Shown here: positions 24,514 through 32,341 of the stretch, one piece after another
Position numbering within the stretch: the stretch's first letter is position 1
Layout: every line of letters starts with the position of its first letter
Origin: Actinokineospora fastidiosa
GTDB taxonomy: Bacteria; Actinomycetota; Actinomycetes; Mycobacteriales; Pseudonocardiaceae
Reading direction: 5' to 3'
DNA length: 64,000 nt
NCBI RefSeq assembly: GCF_014648415.1
Contig: NZ_BMRB01000001.1
Location: forward strand, 806,001-870,000
Position numbers and translations under genes: made by a program
The notes under the pieces: model-generated
Told to the model about the DNA's origin: nothing
Database searches by the model: none
Seen by the model: the letters and a program-made list of their open reading frames with translations, nothing else

Positions 24514-24970
24514 GGTGGGCGATCACGCGCTCGAAGAGGGCGGCGACGACGGTCTGTTCGTCCTCGGTCATGAGGTCGACGAGGTGTTCGCGGACGCCCT
24601 CGACGTGGGTGGGGGCTGCGGTGCGGAGGATCTCCAGGCCGCGGGGGGTGATCTCGGCGATGACGCCGCGGGCGTCGTCGGGGCAGTTGAGGCGGGTGAC
24701 CAGGCCGGACTTCTCCATGCGGGCGATCTGGTGGGACAGCCTGCTCTTCGACGACGCCACCTGGCCCGCCAGGTGGCTCATGCGCATCCGGCCCTCCGGC
24801 TGCTCGGAGAGGCGGACGAGGACCTCGTAGTCGGCCAGGGCGATCTGGTGACGCTCCTGGAGCTCGCGGTTGAGCTGCTGGCGCAGCAGTTCGCTGCCGA
24901 TGACGTAGGCCCGCCACGCCCGCATCTCCGCCGGACTCAGCCAGCGTGGTTCGGTGCTCACGGAGGTCAC
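24500..24970 (-). CDS. MarR-family transcriptional regulator (second of a tandem pair)
   Basis: 156 residues. Winged-helix DNA-binding domain with ADYEVLVRLSEQPEGRMRMSHLAGQVASSKSRLSHQIARMEKSGLV (about 46-91) and wing DDARGVIAEITPRG. Long flanking helices form the dimer interface. The GTG start overlaps the stop of the upstream MarR gene (GTGA), so both are made together. Likely target is the operator at 25506 in front of the EamA exporter. Confidence 0.87.
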   Translation of the reverse strand: MTSVSTEPRWLSPAEMRAWRAYVIGSELLRQQLNRELQERHQIALADYEVLVRLSEQPEGRMRMSHLAGQVASSKSRLSHQIARMEKSGLVTRLNCPDDARGVIAEITPRGLEILRTAAPTHVEGVREHLVDLMTEDEQTVVAALFERVIAHLDLS

Positions 24971-25473
24971 CGGACCAGGTTACGGGGTGCGGACAGGGAA
25001 ACGAGCAGTTCACGCAGCAGGTCGGTCAGGGCGTCGCGGCGGGCCGGGGGGATGTCGGCGACCAGGGCGTGTTCGAGGGCGAGGTGGGTGGCCACGGCCT
25101 CGTCCACCAGGGCCCGGCCCTCGTCGGTGAGGCGGACGCGAACTCCTCTGCGGTCCTGGGGGTCGGGGTCGCGGGCGACGAGGCCGCGGCGCTCCAGGCG
25201 GTCGATGCGGTGCGTGGTGGCGCCCGAGCTGATCATCATGGTGGCCTGGAGCCTGCCCACGGTCAGCGTGTGCGGCGCGCCCGCGCGGCGGAGGGTGGCG
25301 AGGACGTCGAAGTCGGCACCGGTGAGGCCGTGGCGGGCGAAGTTGGCCTCCAGCTCCCGGCTCACCACGGCGGCCAGGCGGGTGAGGCGCCCGAACAGGC
25401 CCATCGGGGCCACGTCGAGGTCCGGGCGCTCGCGGCGCCATTGTTCGAGGATGTCGTCCACCTGGTCGCGCAT
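24967..25473 (-). CDS. MarR-family transcriptional regulator (first of a tandem pair)
   Basis: 168 residues. Winged helix with LTGADFDVLATLRRAGAPHTLTVGRLQATMMISSGATTHRIDRLERRGLV (about 60-108) and wing DPQDRRGVRVRLTDEG, the canonical MarR wing. It is divergent from the EamA exporter gene across 73 bp. The sequences of the two tandem MarR proteins differ clearly, so they may heterodimerise or respond to different ligands. Confidence 0.88.
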   Translation of the reverse strand: MRDQVDDILEQWRRERPDLDVAPMGLFGRLTRLAAVVSRELEANFARHGLTGADFDVLATLRRAGAPHTLTVGRLQATMMISSGATTHRIDRLERRGLVARDPDPQDRRGVRVRLTDEGRALVDEAVATHLALEHALVADIPPARRDALTDLLRELLVSLSAPRNLVR

Positions 25474-25505
25474 CGGATCAGTGTGCCGGCTGGCTTGACG
25501 GAGAG

Positions 25506-25525
25506 GTATCTTCAAATCGAGATAC
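25506..25525. promoter_or_regulatory. MarR-type operator GTATCT-N8-AGATAC
   Basis: 20-bp inverted repeat containing TATCTTCAAATCGAGATA, which resembles the TATCTTGA-TCAAGATA pattern bound by many MarR proteins. It lies between the divergent tandem-MarR and EamA genes, 21 bp before the EamA ATG. Confidence 0.65.
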
Positions 25526-25546
25526 TTGACGTCGAGGGGATACACC

Positions 25547-26452
25547 ATGGTGCTGCGGACGGCAATCGCGCCGGTGCTCTGGGGGTCCACGTACCTGGTG
25601 ACGACCGAGTTCCTGCCGCCGTCGCCCATGTGGATCGCCGTGCTGCGGGCCCTGCCCGCAGGCCTGCTCCTGCTCGCGATCAGACCCGGCATGCCGAGCG
25701 GGCCGTGGCTGGGCCGCCTCTTCGCGCTCGGTGGGCTGAACATCGGCGTGTTCTTCGCGCTGCTGTTCGTCTCCGCCACGCGGCTGCCCGGCGGGGTGGC
25801 GGCGACGCTGGGCGCGGCGCAGGTGGTCGTGGTGCTCGGACTCGCCGCGCTGTGGCTGAAGGAGCCGGTGACGCTGCGCAAGGCGGCCGTCGCCGTCGCA
25901 GGCATCGCGGGCGTGAGCCTGCTGGTCCTGCGGGGCAGCCAGGCGCTCGACCCGATCGGGGTGCTGGCCGGGCTGGGAACCGCGGTCTCGCTCGGCGCCG
26001 GACTCGTCCTGACCCGCAAGTGGGGCGCGCCGCCCGGCATGACCGCGCTCACCGCCACCGGATGGCAACTGCTCGGCGGGTCGATTCTCCTTGTGCCGCT
26101 GGCCATCGCCACCGAGGGTGCGCCGCCGTCGCTCGACTGGGTGGCCGTCGGCGGGTTCGTGTGGCTCACGCTGATCAGCACGGCCCTGGCGTACGTGCTG
26201 TTCTTCTCCGGTCTCCGCAGGCTTTCCGCGGGCCAGGTGTCGCTGCTCGGCCTGGCCAGCCCGCTCACCGCGACGGTACTGGGCTGGGCGGTGCTCGACC
26301 AGACGCTCACCGGATGGCAGCTCGCCGGGGCCGCGCTGGTGCTCGGCGCGGTCGTCGTCGGCCAGCGACCGTCCCGGCCGAACGCAAGATCGTCCGATTC
26401 GGACAGTAGCGGCGAGGTTCACCGGTTCAGGACGCCGGAAAGGGTTGTGTGA
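25547..26452 (+). CDS. EamA/DMT-superfamily transporter
   Basis: 301 residues with ten membrane helices in two EamA halves. Half one includes APVLWGSTYLVTTEFLPPSPMWIAVLRALPAG; half two includes ALAYVLFFSGLRRLSAGQVSLLGLASPLTATVLGW, the typical loop-and-helix signature. ATG start with GAGGGGA 6 nt upstream. The charged tail (SSDSDSSGEVHRFRTPERVV) is cytoplasmic. Controlled by the MarR operator upstream. Likely exports a metabolite or drug; unknown which. Confidence 0.87.
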   Translation: MVLRTAIAPVLWGSTYLVTTEFLPPSPMWIAVLRALPAGLLLLAIRPGMPSGPWLGRLFALGGLNIGVFFALLFVSATRLPGGVAATLGAAQVVVVLGLAALWLKEPVTLRKAAVAVAGIAGVSLLVLRGSQALDPIGVLAGLGTAVSLGAGLVLTRKWGAPPGMTALTATGWQLLGGSILLVPLAIATEGAPPSLDWVAVGGFVWLTLISTALAYVLFFSGLRRLSAGQVSLLGLASPLTATVLGWAVLDQTLTGWQLAGAALVLGAVVVGQRPSRPNARSSDSDSSGEVHRFRTPERVV

Positions 26453-26893
26453 TCAGGCACACAGGCGCAAGATGGGTGATGGCTGGCCCGAGTGGACACG
26501 GACGCACCAGCCCAGCAGTGCGCCCGCCGCCGCGACCGGCCGAGAGAGGTCAGGTGGTGCCGTGCCGGAACGAGAGACACACCATCAGTAGCGGCATTCG
26601 GCTGCTGCGACCCCGCGGGCGGAACGAACCGCATCGGTCCGACCGTGATTGTGAGCAGTGACCGGACCGGTCGTCAGACCGACGCCCCGTGTGTGGCTGC
26701 GCGAGGCCCGGTCTCCCGACGCCGTTGAGCCTGACATTCGGATGCGGCCTCTGCGCCCTCCGGCCAGGCTCCGCGCCGGACCGGAACACCGCCGCTACGT
26801 CACCGTGGGAAACCTGGGCGCGGCCCCCGACGGCGGGCCGCGCCCAGGCATGTGTCCTAGGCTCGGACCCACGAGAGCCGACGGGAGACAACC
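26453..26893. other. 440-bp gene-free stretch with one strong hairpin
   Basis: No convincing gene on either strand. A 14-bp perfect stem (26813-26826 with 26835-26848, loop 8 nt) lies near the right end. A candidate -10 for the metallopeptidase gene (TAGGCT, around 26859) follows the hairpin. The middle contains overlapping inverted GGTC/GACC motifs (26637-26685) that could fold, but nothing recognised. Confidence 0.5.
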
Positions 26894-27799
26894 GTGCAGT
26901 TCGATGACGATGTCGCGCTGGACACCTCGCAGGTCCAGGACGCGCGGGGCGGTGGGATCGGCGGCCGGGTCGCGCTGGGCGGCGGTGGACTCGGCATCGT
27001 CGGGTTCCTCATCTACTTCGTGCTCAACCAGCTCGGCGGCCTGCCCGCGGGCGTGCCGCTGAGCACCGGGGACGCGGCCCCTGGCCAGCCGGTCAGCAGC
27101 AGCGACCTGGCCTCGGAGTGCCGGACCGGCCGCGACGCCAACACCAAGCCCGACTGCGCGCGCGTCGCGATCATCAACTCGATCCAGGCCTACTGGGCCG
27201 ACGAGTTCGCCCGCGCCGGGAGCACCTACCGGGAGGCGGACACCACCTTCTTCCGCGGCGCGGTGAACACCGGCTGCGGGAGCGCGACCGCCGACGTCGG
27301 CCCGTTCTACTGCCCCGCCGACCAGGGCGTCTACGTCGACCTGACGTTCTTCGACGAGCTCAAGACCCGCTTCGGCGCCCAGGGCGGCACGTTCGCCGAG
27401 GCCTACGTGCTCGCCCACGAGTACGGCCACCACGTGCAGAACCTGCTCGGCACGTCGGACCGGGTCGGCAGGGGCACCGGCCCGACCTCGGGCAGCGTCC
27501 GGCTGGAGCTGCAGGCCGACTGCTACGCGGGCGTCTGGGCCAACCACGCGACCACGACGCCCAGCGCGAGCGGCAAGCCGCTGATCACCAACATCACGCA
27601 GGACGACATCAACCGGGCGGTGGACGTGGCCGAGCGCATCGGCGACGACTTCATCCAGGAGAACCTCGGCGGCGGCCAGGTCGACGAGTCGCAGTTCAGC
27701 CACGGGACGTCGGCCCAGCGCGAGAAGTGGTTCCTGGCAGGGGTCAACGGCGGCCAGCCGACCCAGTGCGACACCTTCGGCGCCCGGGACCTCGGATAG
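26894..27799 (+). CDS. Neutral zinc metallopeptidase (YpfJ family)
   Basis: 301 residues. One membrane helix near the N-terminus (about 30-48) after a short cytoplasmic region, then a catalytic domain outside the membrane. Zinc motif HEYGHHVQNLLG, with the downstream glutamate in LELQADCYAGVWAN. GPFYCPADQGVYVDLTFFDEL and the C-terminal KWFLAGVNGGQ-CDTF pattern are diagnostic of PF04228. GTG start with GGGAGA 7 nt upstream. Anchored peptidase of unknown substrate. Confidence 0.88.
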   Translation: MQFDDDVALDTSQVQDARGGGIGGRVALGGGGLGIVGFLIYFVLNQLGGLPAGVPLSTGDAAPGQPVSSSDLASECRTGRDANTKPDCARVAIINSIQAYWADEFARAGSTYREADTTFFRGAVNTGCGSATADVGPFYCPADQGVYVDLTFFDELKTRFGAQGGTFAEAYVLAHEYGHHVQNLLGTSDRVGRGTGPTSGSVRLELQADCYAGVWANHATTTPSASGKPLITNITQDDINRAVDVAERIGDDFIQENLGGGQVDESQFSHGTSAQREKWFLAGVNGGQPTQCDTFGARDLG

Positions 27800-27801
27800 C
27801 G

Positions 27802-27835
27802 CGAACGCCCCCGCCCTCGGTGGCGGGGGCGTTCG
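27802..27835. terminator. Bidirectional terminator between the metallopeptidase and M28 genes
   Basis: 14-bp perfect stem (CGAACGCCCCCGCC/GGCGGGGGCGTTCG) with a 6-nt loop, right after the stop at 27799 and before the convergent stop at 27846. Confidence 0.85.
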
Positions 27836-27845
27836 GTCCACTCGG

Positions 27846-29453
27846 TCAGGCGATGGCCTGGTCGACGTGGATGCAGCCGGGACCGGCGTTGCCGCTCGCC
27901 GCCGTCATCCGCGCGTCGTCCTGGGCCATCTGGGTGCGCATCACCGACTTCTGCGCCAGCCGGGCGTCGGCGCGCTCGGCCTTGGCCGCGGCGACCTGCT
28001 TGGCCGTGGCCCTCGGCGGGACGCCGTTGATGTCCTCGGTGCTGATGCCGTAGGAGGCGACGACCCACGCCATGGCGTCGGCGTTGCGGTCCAGCGCGAC
28101 CCGGTCGATGTTGCCGAGGTTGTCGCACTTCAGGTGGTAGCACGGGTCGTAGGCGACACCGGCCTCGCCGCCCCACTTCGCCGCCTGCGCCTCGGTCTTG
28201 ATCCCCTCGGCTCCGGTGAACAGCCCGCCCGCCGGGATGCCCTGGGCGATGAACTCGCCGTAGTCCGAGCGGCCGGTGAAGTCCGAGCCCTCGGTGGGCG
28301 TGCCGGTGGCTTCCAGGAAGTCGACGAACGCCGCCTCGATCTGCGCCGAGCCGTACGGGCCGGGACCCGCGCCGACGGCGTCGGAGTTGTCGCCGTCGTA
28401 GACGAAGTGCGCGGCGTTCGGCGAGCCGATCATGTCGAAGTTGAGGTACAGCGCGATGTCCAACTGTTCCTCGAAGCTCAGCGACCGCACGTAGCGCGTG
28501 GACCCGACCAGGCCCAGCTCCTCAGCGCCCCACCACGCGAAGCGCACGGCGTTGTTGACCCGAGGGGAGCCGCCCAGGCGCAGGGCGGTCTCCAGCAGCG
28601 CGGCGCTGCCGGTGCCGTTGTCGTTGATGCCGGGACCGGCGACGACGCTGTCGAGGTGGGCGCCCGCCATCACGACGTTGTCCTTGCGGCCGGTCGTGGT
28701 CTCGGCGAGCAGGTTGTAGGTCGTGCGCTCCTCGCGCAGCGCGCGCAGTTCCAAGGTGACGGTGCCGCCCGCGGCGGCCAGCGCCTCGCCGTCAGCCCTG
28801 GTGATGCCGCCGACGGGCAGCTTGGCGGCCTCGGCCGAACCGAGGGTGCCGTTCACCGGGCCGTCGGCGTTGTTGTAGACGATCGCGGCCACGGCGCCCG
28901 CGTCGAAGGCGGCCTGGTTCTTCTGGGCGAAGGTGCAGGCGCCGCGCTGGACCAGCGCGATCTTGCCAGCGGCGTCGGTGTAGTCGCTCGCCTCGCAGCC
29001 GGGGGTGTCGTCGACGGCGGCGACGGCCAGCGGGGCGGTCACGCCGCCGACCGGGGTCGACAGGCTGTAGGTCATGATGGTGATCGGGATGGTCCGGTCA
29101 CCGGCCTTGAGCGTCTGCGCCAGGGTCTGGGTGAAGGTGAACGGGAAGGCCTCCCTGGTCACCTCGAACCCGGCCTCGGTCAGCTTCTCCTGGAGGTAGC
29201 CCACCGAGGCGTCGTAGCCCGGCGTGCCGGAGGCGCGGGTGCCGCCGTTGCGGTCGGCGAGGCGCTGGAAGGCGATGAGGTGCCGGTTCACGGCGGCCCC
29301 GGTCACCTTCGTGACGAGGTTCCTGGCCAGCGCGGGGCCGTCCGGCAGCGCGGACGCGGTCGGCGCGGCCACCGACGGGATCGTGGAGAACGCGAGCGCG
29401 CCCGCCGCCACCATGACGGCGGCGCTGACGCGGAGCGTGTGAGGTTTGGGCAT
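27846..29453 (-). CDS. Secreted M28-family aminopeptidase with PA domain (copy 1)
   Basis: 535 residues. Signal peptide (about 1-29, MPKPHTLRV ... SVAAP). A PA domain is inserted at about 135-230 (PGCEASDYTDAAGKIALVQRG). The M28 zinc ligands are visible: His in GAHLDSVV, Asp in GINDNGTGS, the EE pair in WWGAEELGLVGS, Asp in NFDMIG and a late His in DPCYHLKCDN. It resembles Streptomyces griseus aminopeptidase. ATG with AGGGGA 6 nt upstream. A 45-residue C-terminal extension is Ala/Arg/Gln rich. A close paralogue follows at 29662; both are secreted exopeptidases. Confidence 0.9.
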   Translation of the reverse strand: MPKPHTLRVSAAVMVAAGALAFSTIPSVAAPTASALPDGPALARNLVTKVTGAAVNRHLIAFQRLADRNGGTRASGTPGYDASVGYLQEKLTEAGFEVTREAFPFTFTQTLAQTLKAGDRTIPITIMTYSLSTPVGGVTAPLAVAAVDDTPGCEASDYTDAAGKIALVQRGACTFAQKNQAAFDAGAVAAIVYNNADGPVNGTLGSAEAAKLPVGGITRADGEALAAAGGTVTLELRALREERTTYNLLAETTTGRKDNVVMAGAHLDSVVAGPGINDNGTGSAALLETALRLGGSPRVNNAVRFAWWGAEELGLVGSTRYVRSLSFEEQLDIALYLNFDMIGSPNAAHFVYDGDNSDAVGAGPGPYGSAQIEAAFVDFLEATGTPTEGSDFTGRSDYGEFIAQGIPAGGLFTGAEGIKTEAQAAKWGGEAGVAYDPCYHLKCDNLGNIDRVALDRNADAMAWVVASYGISTEDINGVPPRATAKQVAAAKAERADARLAQKSVMRTQMAQDDARMTAASGNAGPGCIHVDQAIA

Positions 29454-29610
29454 GCAGGTCCCCTTACTCGGATGAGTGCCAGCCGGTGACCGCCCCGACG
29501 CGGTCCGTGCTCCGGCGAGAGCCACCCTCACGTGCTCCCGGCTACCGGTCAAGGGGTGTCCCTTACCAACGTCACATGCCGATATTCCGTCACCTGTCAC
29601 CTCAGACAAA

Positions 29611-29648
29611 AAGAACTCCGTGCCGCCAGGTGGCGGCACGGAGTTCTT
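29611..29648 (-). terminator. Intrinsic terminator of the second M28 gene
   Basis: 17-bp perfect stem with a 4-nt loop. On the minus strand the stem is followed by a T run (TTCTTTTTG), a textbook rho-independent terminator, 13 bp beyond the stop at 29662. Confidence 0.92.
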
Positions 29649-29661
29649 CCGGTTGGGTGAT

Positions 29662-31233
29662 TCAGGAGGTCGCGGCGTGCGAGTGCGCGCCGTGGTGCTC
29701 GTGCGCCTGGCTGTCGATCACCGAGAGCCGGTAGGCGGCCCGGGCGTCGCGGTCGGACACCGCGGCCATGGTGGTGGTCTTGCCCGCGGTGGCCATGCGC
29801 GGCGGGACGCCGTTGATGTCCTCGGTGCTGATGCCGTAGGACGCGGTCACCCACGCCATGGCGTCGGCGTTGCGGTCCAGCGCCACGCGGTCGACGTTGC
29901 CCAGGTTGTCGCACGCCTGGTGGTAGCACGGGTCGTAGGCCACGCCCGCCTCGCCGCCCCAGCGGGCGGCCTGCGCCTCGGTCTTGACGCCCTCGGCCCC
30001 GGTGAACAGGCCACCGGCCGGGATGCCCTGGGCGATGAACTCGCCGTAGTCCGAGCGGCCGGAGAAGTCGGTGCCCTCGGTCTCGACGCCGGTGGCGCCG
30101 AGGAAGTCGACGAACGCCGCCTCGATCTGCGCCGAGCCGTACGGGCCCTCGCCCGCGCCGACGGCGTCGGAGTCGTCGCCGTCGTAGACGAAGTACGCCG
30201 CGTTCGGCGAGCCGATCATGTCGAAGTTCAGGTACAGCGCGATGTCCAGCTGCTGCTCGAAGGTCAGCGACTGCACGTACTTGGTCGAGCCGATCAGGCC
30301 CAGCTCCTCCGCGCCCCACCAGGCGAAGCGGACCGCGTTGTTGACCTTGGGCGAGCCGCCGAGGCGGATCGCGGTCTCCAGCAGCGCGGCGCTGCCGGTG
30401 CCGTTGTCGTTGATGCCGGGGCCGACCTCGACGCTGTCGAGGTGCGCGCCCGCCATGACCACGTTGTCCGTGCGTCCGGTCCTGGTCTGGGCGACGACGT
30501 TGCGCGACGGGCGCTCCTCGATGTGGAAGCGCATGTCGACCGTGGCGGAGGTGCCGCCGAGGCCGAACAGGGTGTCGCCGTCGGCCTTGCTCACGCCGCC
30601 GGTCGGGACCACGCCGTCGACGACGGTGACGCCGCTCAGCGGGCCGTCGACGTTGTTGGCGACCAGCACCGCGACCGCACCCGCGGCGTAAGCGTTCTTC
30701 GCCTTGGACTCGAAGGTGCAGGCGCCGCGGCGGATCAGCGCGACCGCGCCTGCCATCGGCAGGCCCGCGAAGTCCGAGGCCTCGCAGCCGGGGGTGGCGT
30801 CCTGCGGGACGGCGACCAGCGGGCCGGTCACGCCGCCCTCGGGGGTTTGCGGCGACTCCTCCATCGGGATCGCCTCGACGCGGGTGTCGCCCACCTGGGC
30901 GAAGGCCGCGTCGAGGACCTGCACCGGGTAGGTGAACTCCGGGGTGGTGACGTCGTAGCCCGCGTCGCGCAGCTTGTCGGCGATGTAGTCGACGCTGGCG
31001 TCGTAGCCGGGGGTGCCCGCCGCGCGCGAGCCGCCGTTGCGGTCGGCGAGGCGCTGGAAGGCGATGAGGTGGCGGTTGATGCCGCTGACGGTGACCTTCT
31101 TGACCAGGTTCCTGGCGAGCGCGGGGCCGTCGGGCAACTGCGTCTGCGCGCTCGCGGGCACCGAGGTGAACGCGAGGCCGGCGCAGGCCGCGAGCAGAAG
31201 CGCGCCCGCCTTGACCGGTGTCCGGGTGGACAT
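29662..31233 (-). CDS. Secreted M28-family aminopeptidase with PA domain (copy 2)
   Basis: 523 residues, strongly similar to the gene at 27846 from LPDGPALARNLV to the DINGVPPR motif, including long shared blocks (GRSDYGEFIAQGIPAGGLF, GEAGVAYDPCYH). Signal peptide about 1-29. All M28 zinc ligands are kept (AHLDS, GINDNGTGS, WWGAEELG, NFDMIG, DPCYHQACDN). The C-terminal tail is different and His-rich (EHHGAHSHAATS). Own promoter at 31301 and own terminator, so it is expressed separately from copy 1. A tandem duplication is the simplest origin. Confidence 0.9.
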   Translation of the reverse strand: MSTRTPVKAGALLLAACAGLAFTSVPASAQTQLPDGPALARNLVKKVTVSGINRHLIAFQRLADRNGGSRAAGTPGYDASVDYIADKLRDAGYDVTTPEFTYPVQVLDAAFAQVGDTRVEAIPMEESPQTPEGGVTGPLVAVPQDATPGCEASDFAGLPMAGAVALIRRGACTFESKAKNAYAAGAVAVLVANNVDGPLSGVTVVDGVVPTGGVSKADGDTLFGLGGTSATVDMRFHIEERPSRNVVAQTRTGRTDNVVMAGAHLDSVEVGPGINDNGTGSAALLETAIRLGGSPKVNNAVRFAWWGAEELGLIGSTKYVQSLTFEQQLDIALYLNFDMIGSPNAAYFVYDGDDSDAVGAGEGPYGSAQIEAAFVDFLGATGVETEGTDFSGRSDYGEFIAQGIPAGGLFTGAEGVKTEAQAARWGGEAGVAYDPCYHQACDNLGNVDRVALDRNADAMAWVTASYGISTEDINGVPPRMATAGKTTTMAAVSDRDARAAYRLSVIDSQAHEHHGAHSHAATS

Positions 31234-31300
31234 AGGTGATCTTCCCTTCGTGGGGGTGGAACGTGCCGGCCAAGATCCCCGACATTTCCGGCGTGCGTGA

Positions 31301-31328
31301 CTCTTACCTGTGATCCGCTCGTGGTCAA
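31301..31328 (-). promoter_or_regulatory. Promoter of the second M28 gene
   Basis: Minus strand: TTGACC (31323-31328), 16-bp spacer, TAAGAG (31301-31306). Predicted leader about 60 nt before the ATG at 31233. Confidence 0.45.
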
Positions 31329-31365
31329 GAGTTCATCTGCGACTGTGACCCGACCGGGGTGCGAT

Positions 31366-31371
31366 TACCGT
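31366..31371 (+). promoter_or_regulatory. Leaderless-type -10 (TACCGT) of the quinone oxidoreductase
   Basis: TACCGT, 7-nt spacer, ATG at 31379; no ribosome site. Confidence 0.5.
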
Positions 31372-31378
31372 TGTCGGC

Positions 31379-32341
31379 ATGCAGGCGATCACGATTTCCG
31401 CCCCCGGCGGACCGGAAGCGCTGGTCTGGACGGCGGCACCGGATCCGACACCCGGCCCCGGCGAGGTGCTGGTGCGCGTCGCGGCGACGGCGGTGAACCG
31501 CGCCGACCTCTTGCAGCGCAAGGGTTTCTACCCGCCCCCGCCGGGGTCGTCGGAGATTGTCGGGTTGGAATGCTCGGGAACGGTGGTCGAAGCGGCCCCC
31601 GACGTCACCGGCTGGTCCATCGGCGACGAGGTGTGCGCGCTGCTCGCGGGCGGCGGCTACGCCGAACTGGTCGCGGTCCCCGCCGCGCAGCTCATGCCGG
31701 TGCCGTCCGGTGTGGACTTGGTGAGCGCGGCTGCGCTGCCGGAGGTCGCGTGCACGGTGTGGTCCAACGTGGTCCAGACCGCCCGGCTGGGCGTCGGCGA
31801 GACGCTGCTGGTGCACGGCGGCGCTGGCGGGATCGGCACGCACGCCATCCAGGTCGGGAAAGCGCTCGGCGCGACGGTCGCGGTGACCGCCGGTTCTGCC
31901 GAACGGCTCACCCGGTGCGCCGAATTGGGGGCGGACATAACGCTGGATTACCGGTCCACCGCTTTCGAGGACGAAGTCGCCGCCGATGTCATCCTCGACA
32001 ACATGGGCGCGAAATACCTCTCCCGCAATATCGCCGCGCTGAAGCGGGGCGGGCGCCTGGTCGTGATCGGGATGCAGGGCGGCACCAAGGCCGAGTTTGA
32101 CATCGGCGCCGTGCTGGCGAAGAACGCCATGGTGACCGCGACGAGCCTGCGCTACCGGCCGATCGCGGAGAAGGGCGCCATCTGCGCGGCGGTGGCGGAG
32201 CACGTCTGGCCGCTGATCGCGTCGGGCGCGGTGCGGCCGGTGGTCCACGAGGTGCTGCCCCTGCCCCGGGCCGCCGACGCCCACCGGATGCTGGAGGCGG
32301 GCGGCGTGTTCGGGAAGCTGGTGCTAGCGGCTGAGGGCTGA
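31379..32341 (+). CDS. NAD(P)H:quinone oxidoreductase (zinc-free MDR family)
   Basis: 320 residues. GroES-like N-terminal domain (GPGEVLVRVAATAVNRADLLQRKGFYPPPPG, about 26-56) and a Rossmann domain with AxxGGxG in LLVHGGAGGIGTHAIQVGKALGATV (about 142-166). No structural or catalytic zinc cysteines; the PIG3/zeta-crystallin pattern is clear (C-terminal loop HRMLEAGGVFGKLVL). M. tuberculosis has a comparable gene (Rv3777) beside its class-V aminotransferase, as here. The 3' end overlaps the convergent aminotransferase gene by 18 bp. Confidence 0.87.
   Translation: MQAITISAPGGPEALVWTAAPDPTPGPGEVLVRVAATAVNRADLLQRKGFYPPPPGSSEIVGLECSGTVVEAAPDVTGWSIGDEVCALLAGGGYAELVAVPAAQLMPVPSGVDLVSAAALPEVACTVWSNVVQTARLGVGETLLVHGGAGGIGTHAIQVGKALGATVAVTAGSAERLTRCAELGADITLDYRSTAFEDEVAADVILDNMGAKYLSRNIAALKRGGRLVVIGMQGGTKAEFDIGAVLAKNAMVTATSLRYRPIAEKGAICAAVAEHVWPLIASGAVRPVVHEVLPLPRAADAHRMLEAGGVFGKLVLAAEG

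Noticed and set aside
24968-24984. Leaderless promoter (TAACCT-N6-GTG) for the second MarR gene
   Set aside because: The hexamer lies inside the last codons of the first MarR gene and the two are joined by a GTGA overlap, so coupled translation explains the start better.
26813-26848. Riboswitch or T-box upstream of the metallopeptidase
   Set aside because: Only one simple hairpin is visible and it precedes the likely promoter, so it would not be in the transcript; no conserved riboswitch core was recognised.
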